NCBI RefSeq assembly: GCF_009861505.1
Contig: NZ_WTFT01000026.1
Coordinates: 1-64,000 of the forward strand
DNA length: 64,000 bases
Source: Pseudomonas izuensis
GTDB taxonomy: Bacteria > Pseudomonadota > Gammaproteobacteria > Pseudomonadales > Pseudomonadaceae
Reading direction: 5' to 3'
The notes beneath the pieces were generated by a model. That model made no database searches, had not been told where the DNA came from, and worked only from the letters and a program-made list of their open reading frames with translations. How positions within the stretch are numbered: position 1 is the stretch's first letter; the number at the start of each line of letters is the position of its first letter. Both the position numbers and the translations under genes were made by a program. This document shows, one piece after another, positions 60,398-64,000 of this stretch.

Positions 60398-61663
60398 ATG
60401 ACTGTTAACAAGATAGAAGTAGATACGCTTGTTGTCGGGGCCGGCCAGGCTGGCGTCGCCATGAGTGAGCACTTGAGCAAACTGGGTGTTCCCCACCTCG
60501 TTCTGGAGCGTAACCGCATCGCTGAAGCGTGGCGCACCGGGCGTTGGGATTCCCTGGTTGCCAACGGCCCCGTCTGGCATGACCGCTTCCCCGGATTGGC
60601 ATTCGAAGACCTCGAGCCCGATGCATTTGCCTCCAAAGATCGTGTAGCGGCGTATTTCGAAGCCTATGCCGAGAAATTCGAAGCACCGATTCGTACCGGT
60701 GTCGAAGTCAAGAAAGTGGTACGCAACGCCGATCGCCCAGGCTTCACCATCGAAACCTCCGAAGGGGTGATCGAGGCCAATCGCGTGGTGGCGGCCACCG
60801 GCCCTTTCCAGCGCCCGGTCATTCCCCCGATTGCCCCGAAAGACGACCGGATCACGCAAATTCATTCCGCTCAATATTTCAACCCGCAGCAACTGCCGGA
60901 GGGCGGCGTGCTGGTGGTTGGTGCAGGCTCTTCCGGTGTTCAGATCGCTGATGAACTCCAGCGCGCCGGTAAACAGGTCTATCTGTCTGTCGGTCAGCAT
61001 GACCGTCCGCCTCGCGCCTATCGCAACCGTGACTTCTGCTGGTGGCTGGGGGTTCTGGGGCTCTGGGATGCCGAAGTCATGCAGCCGGGGCGTGAGCACG
61101 TCACCATCGCGGTCAGCGGTGCGCGCGGCGGGCAGACCGTCGATTTCCGGGCGCTGGCCAGGCAGGGCGTCACGCTGGTGGGGCTGACCAAATCCTTCGA
61201 CGACGGCGTGGTGACGTTCCAGCAGGATCTGGCGCAAAACGTCGCTGCCGGCGACGAGAACTACCTGTCGCTGCTGGATGCGGCGGACGCCTATGTAACG
61301 CGCAACGGTCTTGACCTTCCAGAAGAGCCCGAAGCCCGGTTCATGCTTCCCGACCCGGATTGCATCACCCATCCAATCCTTGAGCTGGATCTGGCGGAGG
61401 CGGGTATCACCTCGATCATTTGGGCCACCGGCTACGCCGTCGATTACAGCTGGCTGCAGGTCGATGCGTTTGACGATAAGGGCAAGCCGCGTCATCAGCG
61501 CGGTGTCTCGAGCGAGCCCGGTGTTTATTTCGTGGGCCTGCCGTGGCTGTCGCGTCGCGGATCGAGCTTTATCTGGGGCGTTTGGCACGACGCCAAACAT
61601 GTCGCCGGCCACATTGCCACGCAGCGCCAATACCTGGAATACCGCGACCCGTCGCAGCGTTAA
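60398..61663 (+). CDS. Flavin-containing monooxygenase-like protein (FAD/NADPH)
   Basis: This 421-residue protein has an FAD-binding motif, TLVVGAGQAGVAMSEHLSKL, near 10-29, an NADPH-binding motif, GVLVVGAGSSGVQIADEL, near 170, and the ATGY-type motif IIWATGYAVDYSW near 344. It is of the CzcO/FMO group and should oxygenate a nitrogen- or sulphur-containing substrate. AAGGA seven bases ahead supports the ATG at 60398 over one at 60383. A RidA-family gene follows 37 bases later. Confidence 0.86.
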   Translation: MTVNKIEVDTLVVGAGQAGVAMSEHLSKLGVPHLVLERNRIAEAWRTGRWDSLVANGPVWHDRFPGLAFEDLEPDAFASKDRVAAYFEAYAEKFEAPIRTGVEVKKVVRNADRPGFTIETSEGVIEANRVVAATGPFQRPVIPPIAPKDDRITQIHSAQYFNPQQLPEGGVLVVGAGSSGVQIADELQRAGKQVYLSVGQHDRPPRAYRNRDFCWWLGVLGLWDAEVMQPGREHVTIAVSGARGGQTVDFRALARQGVTLVGLTKSFDDGVVTFQQDLAQNVAAGDENYLSLLDAADAYVTRNGLDLPEEPEARFMLPDPDCITHPILELDLAEAGITSIIWATGYAVDYSWLQVDAFDDKGKPRHQRGVSSEPGVYFVGLPWLSRRGSSFIWGVWHDAKHVAGHIATQRQYLEYRDPSQR

Positions 61664-61700
61664 GAACCGATCATAAATCAAGCTTCAGGGGAGTCTGTTG

Positions 61701-62135
61701 ATGCCTACTCACACTCGAATTCGCATGTTCAATACCAAAGACACGTATCCAAACCAGTCTCTGGATAATGATCTTTGCCAGGCCGTACGGGCTGGCAACA
61801 CCGTTTATGTCCGGGGTCAGATCGGCACCGATTTCGAAGGAAACCTGGTGGGTCTTGGCGATCCGGCGGCCCAGGCCGAACAGGCGATGAAAAACGTCAA
61901 ACAGCTGCTGGAGGAGGCGGGCAGCGATCTTTCGCATATCGTCAAAACCACCACCTACATCATCGACCCGCGTTACCGCGAGCCGGTTTACCAGGTGGTG
62001 GGCAAGTGGTTGAAGGGGGTTTTCCCGATCTCCACGGGGCTGGTGATTTCCGGGCTCGGCCAGCCTCAGTGGCTGATGGAAATCGATGTGATCGCCGTTA
62101 TCCCGGATGACTGGAAATCGACGCAATCCCTGTAG
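61701..62135 (+). CDS. RidA-family (YjgF) protein lacking the usual catalytic arginine
   Basis: This 144-residue protein has the Rid fold, with NTVYVRGQIGTDFEGNLVGL near 33 and QAEQAMKNVKQLLEEAGSDL near 58. Enamine/imine deaminase RidA carries an arginine in a PAR-S motif before the last strands; here the stretch reads FPISTGLVISGLGQPQWLM, without it. That places it with the Rid groups that do not hydrolyse imines. AGGGGAG precedes the ATG. It follows the monooxygenase and is the last gene of the island. Confidence 0.87.
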   Translation: MPTHTRIRMFNTKDTYPNQSLDNDLCQAVRAGNTVYVRGQIGTDFEGNLVGLGDPAAQAEQAMKNVKQLLEEAGSDLSHIVKTTTYIIDPRYREPVYQVVGKWLKGVFPISTGLVISGLGQPQWLMEIDVIAVIPDDWKSTQSL

Positions 62136-62224
62136 GAGCAAAGCTTGCTCGCGATGACGTCGGCACATCCAACATCAATGCAGGCTGACACACCGCTATC
62201 GCGAGCAAGCATTGCTCCCACAGG
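62130..62224. repeat. REP pair (REPIN), GCGAGCAAGC class with conserved centre
   Basis: TGTAGGAGCAAAGCTTGCTC near 62131 and GAGCAAGCATTGCTCCCACA ending at 62222 flank GGCACAT (62162-62168) and CATCAATG (62173-62180), the inverted form of the centre seen at 11448-11466 and 46826-46844. Confidence 0.9.
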
Positions 62225-62234
62225 TCAAATCAGG

Positions 62235-63314
62235 TCAAGGGGAGGCCGGGAGGAGGAACCGCGCAATCACCGGCAGGTGATCGGATATACGCAAGGTATC
62301 GTCCTGCCTGACCATCGCCTCGACCCGCTTGATGCGTGGGCTGTAAAACAGGTAATCGACGGTGCGGTCCGGGCCGTTCAGGCCCGGGTCGTTCGGGTAG
62401 TGGGTCAGCCAGCGGGCGCGGTCAATGCCACTGGCTTCGTTGTTGGTGGGGATCATCGGGTACTTGTCCCACAGCACATGCAGCGCGCTGTCGGCGGAGT
62501 AGGGCGTGCGCTGTTCGTTGGGCAGGCGTTGGTATTGCCCCAGCGGCAGCAGATTGAAATCACCGCCGATCAGCCACGGCGTCCCGCGGCCTTCGTATTT
62601 GTCGAGGACCTTGGCCACGGCCGAGATTTGCGCTTGCAGTGTCTCGTCGGGTTGCGTCACGCGGTCCAGATGGGTGTTGAGCACGGCCAACTGACCGCCA
62701 TCGCTCAACGGCAGGTAGGCAACCACCAAGGCGTTTTTCGGTTGGAACTGGCGGCTGATCAGATTGCTCGGGGCGACTGGTAATTGCAGGCGCTGGGCAT
62801 GCTCGATCTGGTAGCGGCTCAGGGTTGCCAATTGCCGGCCCACGCTGCCGAAGATATGCGGATCCGGGACAAAGTCAGCTTTCCAGTCAAAGGCGTGGAC
62901 GCTGCACGGATACAGATCGGCGACCCGTTCCTGCAGCAGTTTGAGCTGGTTCTGATAGTCGCTGGCCTTGGCGCCGTCATCGAGCTCCTGTAACAGCACC
63001 ACGTCGGGTTGCTCGTCGCGAATCACCCGCGCCACTTCATCGAGGCTGAAGGCCATGTCTTCGGGGGTAGGGGAGTCGTCGGCGCCGGCCGCCAGGTCAT
63101 TCCAGAACACGTAACGCTTGCCCGCCAGGTACTGGACGTTCCAGGTCATCACCTTCAGCGCCTGGCCGGGGGCCAGGGACGGCGCCCGGGTACTGCAACT
63201 GACCGGCAACACTTCCCGGGCTTCGGGGCGCCAGGTCAGGCTGTAGATCATCACACCGGTCAGCCCGATCACGATCAGCAATCCCAGCACGGTGTAGCGC
63301 AGCAGTCGGGTCAT
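62235..63314 (-). CDS. Membrane-anchored endonuclease/exonuclease/phosphatase-fold protein
   Basis: This 359-residue protein has one N-terminal membrane segment (about 7-27) and an EEP domain: KVMTWNVQYLAG near 55, DVVLLQELDDGAKAS near 105, NTHLDRVTQPDETLQ near 210, GGDFNLLPLGQYQRLP near 245 and RISDHLPVIARF near 344, giving the Asn, Glu, Asp and His residues of the fold. It may cleave phosphodiesters in the periplasm; the substrate is unknown. The start at 63314 is preferred because the membrane segment follows; 63353 is possible. Confidence 0.85.
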   Translation of the reverse strand: MTRLLRYTVLGLLIVIGLTGVMIYSLTWRPEAREVLPVSCSTRAPSLAPGQALKVMTWNVQYLAGKRYVFWNDLAAGADDSPTPEDMAFSLDEVARVIRDEQPDVVLLQELDDGAKASDYQNQLKLLQERVADLYPCSVHAFDWKADFVPDPHIFGSVGRQLATLSRYQIEHAQRLQLPVAPSNLISRQFQPKNALVVAYLPLSDGGQLAVLNTHLDRVTQPDETLQAQISAVAKVLDKYEGRGTPWLIGGDFNLLPLGQYQRLPNEQRTPYSADSALHVLWDKYPMIPTNNEASGIDRARWLTHYPNDPGLNGPDRTVDYLFYSPRIKRVEAMVRQDDTLRISDHLPVIARFLLPASP

Positions 63315-63380
63315 GGCTCGGCTTATCGCGTTACGGAAATTGACCCCGAGCATACCCGACGGACGGGCGGTCGCCCAAGG

Positions 63381-64000
63381 TCAGAGTGGCCCGTCGATTT
63401 TTTCCGGCACATCGCTGATCAGCATGAACAGACGGAACAGCACCACGCTGGTGAACAGTTGCAGGAAACTGTGAGCACTGTCGATCAACAGCGAGATCAC
63501 CGGGTTCTGCGGCTCGGGATACGCCGCCAGCGTTGCGCCCTTGAGCAGCCATAACGGCCCCATCACGCACAGAATGCACACCAGGATGCGCAGGAAGTGT
63601 CCGCGGGTCAGGCGCAGGCTTTCCTTCATGGCCGCCAGTGGCGCCAGGCCACGTAGCACCAGCAGGTACTCGCCGAAGGCCAGAGTCACCATCAGGTAGA
63701 TACCCGGCAGGAAATACAGCGACAGGCCAAGCAGAATCAGCAGGGTATTGAGGGCGGTCAACAGCGCGAAGCGCGGCCACAGGTAGGCGGAGCGCGACAG
63801 CAACTGGCGGTTGCTTGGCGATTCGCCACGGCTGCGGGCATCAAGGAACAGAATCAGTGCAGCGGTGTACAGCGGATAAACCAGCAGGCCGACGATCACG
63901 CTGACGCCGGGGAAACTGTCCGGTTCGGTGGAGTGGTCGACCACTTGTTGCAACAGGGCCTCGATAATCACCAGCGGCAGGCACAGTTGCACGATCTGGC
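63381..64000 (-). CDS. YciC-like (UPF0259) membrane protein, 5' part cut by window edge
   Basis: The reading frame runs open to the window end, so the true start lies outside. The visible 206 residues form about five membrane segments, including VIVGLLVYPLYTAALILFLD, ALLTALNTLLILLGLSLYFL, and ATLAAYPEPQNPVISLLIDS before the last one. That matches the YciC/UPF0259 family of unknown function. It lies upstream of the EEP-fold gene on the same strand. Confidence 0.8.
   Translation of the reverse strand, partial: QIVQLCLPLVIIEALLQQVVDHSTEPDSFPGVSVIVGLLVYPLYTAALILFLDARSRGESPSNRQLLSRSAYLWPRFALLTALNTLLILLGLSLYFLPGIYLMVTLAFGEYLLVLRGLAPLAAMKESLRLTRGHFLRILVCILCVMGPLWLLKGATLAAYPEPQNPVISLLIDSAHSFLQLFTSVVLFRLFMLISDVPEKIDGPL

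Noticed and set aside
5082..62224. CRISPR array from the repeated GCGAGC-type sequences
   Set aside because: Copies are scattered singly in pairs over the whole window, inverted rather than direct, with no regular spacers and no cas genes.
1..64000. Prophage, insertion sequence or RAYT transposase
   Set aside because: No integrase, transposase or phage structural gene was seen in any frame.

Overview
The window is chromosomal DNA from a gamma-proteobacterium, almost certainly a Pseudomonas of the fluorescens group. The proteins are Pseudomonas-like throughout, and the order (aldehyde dehydrogenase-eatR-mpl-ubiX ... proA-nadD-rsfS-rlmH-mrdA-rodA-mltB-rlpA-dacC-lipB-lipA ... holA-lptE-leuS ... 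lnt-corC-ybeY-phoH-miaB ... hemL-thiE-thiD-ladS ... amn ... hrpB) matches, from memory, the P. aeruginosa PAO1 block running from about PA4022 down to PA3961. The composition is GC-rich. Intergenic spaces carry many paired inverted REP elements (REPINs) typical of fluorescens-group genomes. I saw no tRNA, rRNA, CRISPR array, prophage or insertion sequence.

Layout. 1-2.7 kb: the start of an ExaC-type aldehyde dehydrogenase, divergent from its likely sigma-54 activator EatR, with a clear -24/-12 promoter between them. 2.8-5.1 kb: cell-wall recycling ligase Mpl, flavin prenyltransferase UbiX and a small lipoprotein. 5.2-12.2 kb: mixed genes, including a lipoprotein with 11 MORN repeats joined to a caspase-like protease domain, a MaoC dehydratase, an LrgA/LrgB pair, a DedA-PAP2 fusion and a 3-methyladenine glycosylase. 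12.4-23.9 kb: a long co-directional run for proline and NAD synthesis, ribosome silencing/methylation, the cell-elongation machinery (PBP2, RodA, lytic transglycosylases, PBP5) and lipoate attachment and synthesis, closed by a strong terminator. 24-31.2 kb: LD-carboxypeptidase, a second MltB-type transglycosylase, arfA with an intragenic hairpin, and leuS-lptE-holA. 31.5-38.6 kb: YdcF, the phoH-ybeY-corC-lnt operon and miaB. 38.7-42.3 kb: a Sel1 protein and thiD-thiE-hemL. 42.6-49.3 kb: a LadS-type hybrid kinase, an acyl-CoA dehydrogenase, AMP nucleosidase and RluE. 49.5-55.5 kb: an Lrp-family regulator, a putative structured RNA with a strong terminator, a DUF6515 protein, a cation-efflux transporter, a lipoprotein and HrpB.

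55.7-62.1 kb looks like an accessory metabolic island set into the conserved backbone: a DUF1028 Ntn-hydrolase-like protein, an ArgE-like deacylase, a LysR regulator, a solute-binding protein without its transporter, a flavin monooxygenase and a RidA-family protein that lacks the usual catalytic arginine. Together they suggest uptake or sensing, oxidation and deacylation of a small N-acylated or amine-containing compound; the substrate cannot be read from the sequence. The window ends with an endonuclease/exonuclease/phosphatase-fold protein and a truncated YciC-like membrane protein.

The best candidates for something new are the structured RNA near 50.2-50.36 kb with its neighbouring regulator and operator array, the 55.7-62.1 kb island, and the MORN-protease lipoprotein. 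The arfA hairpin and the sigma-54 promoter are strong but belong to known types.
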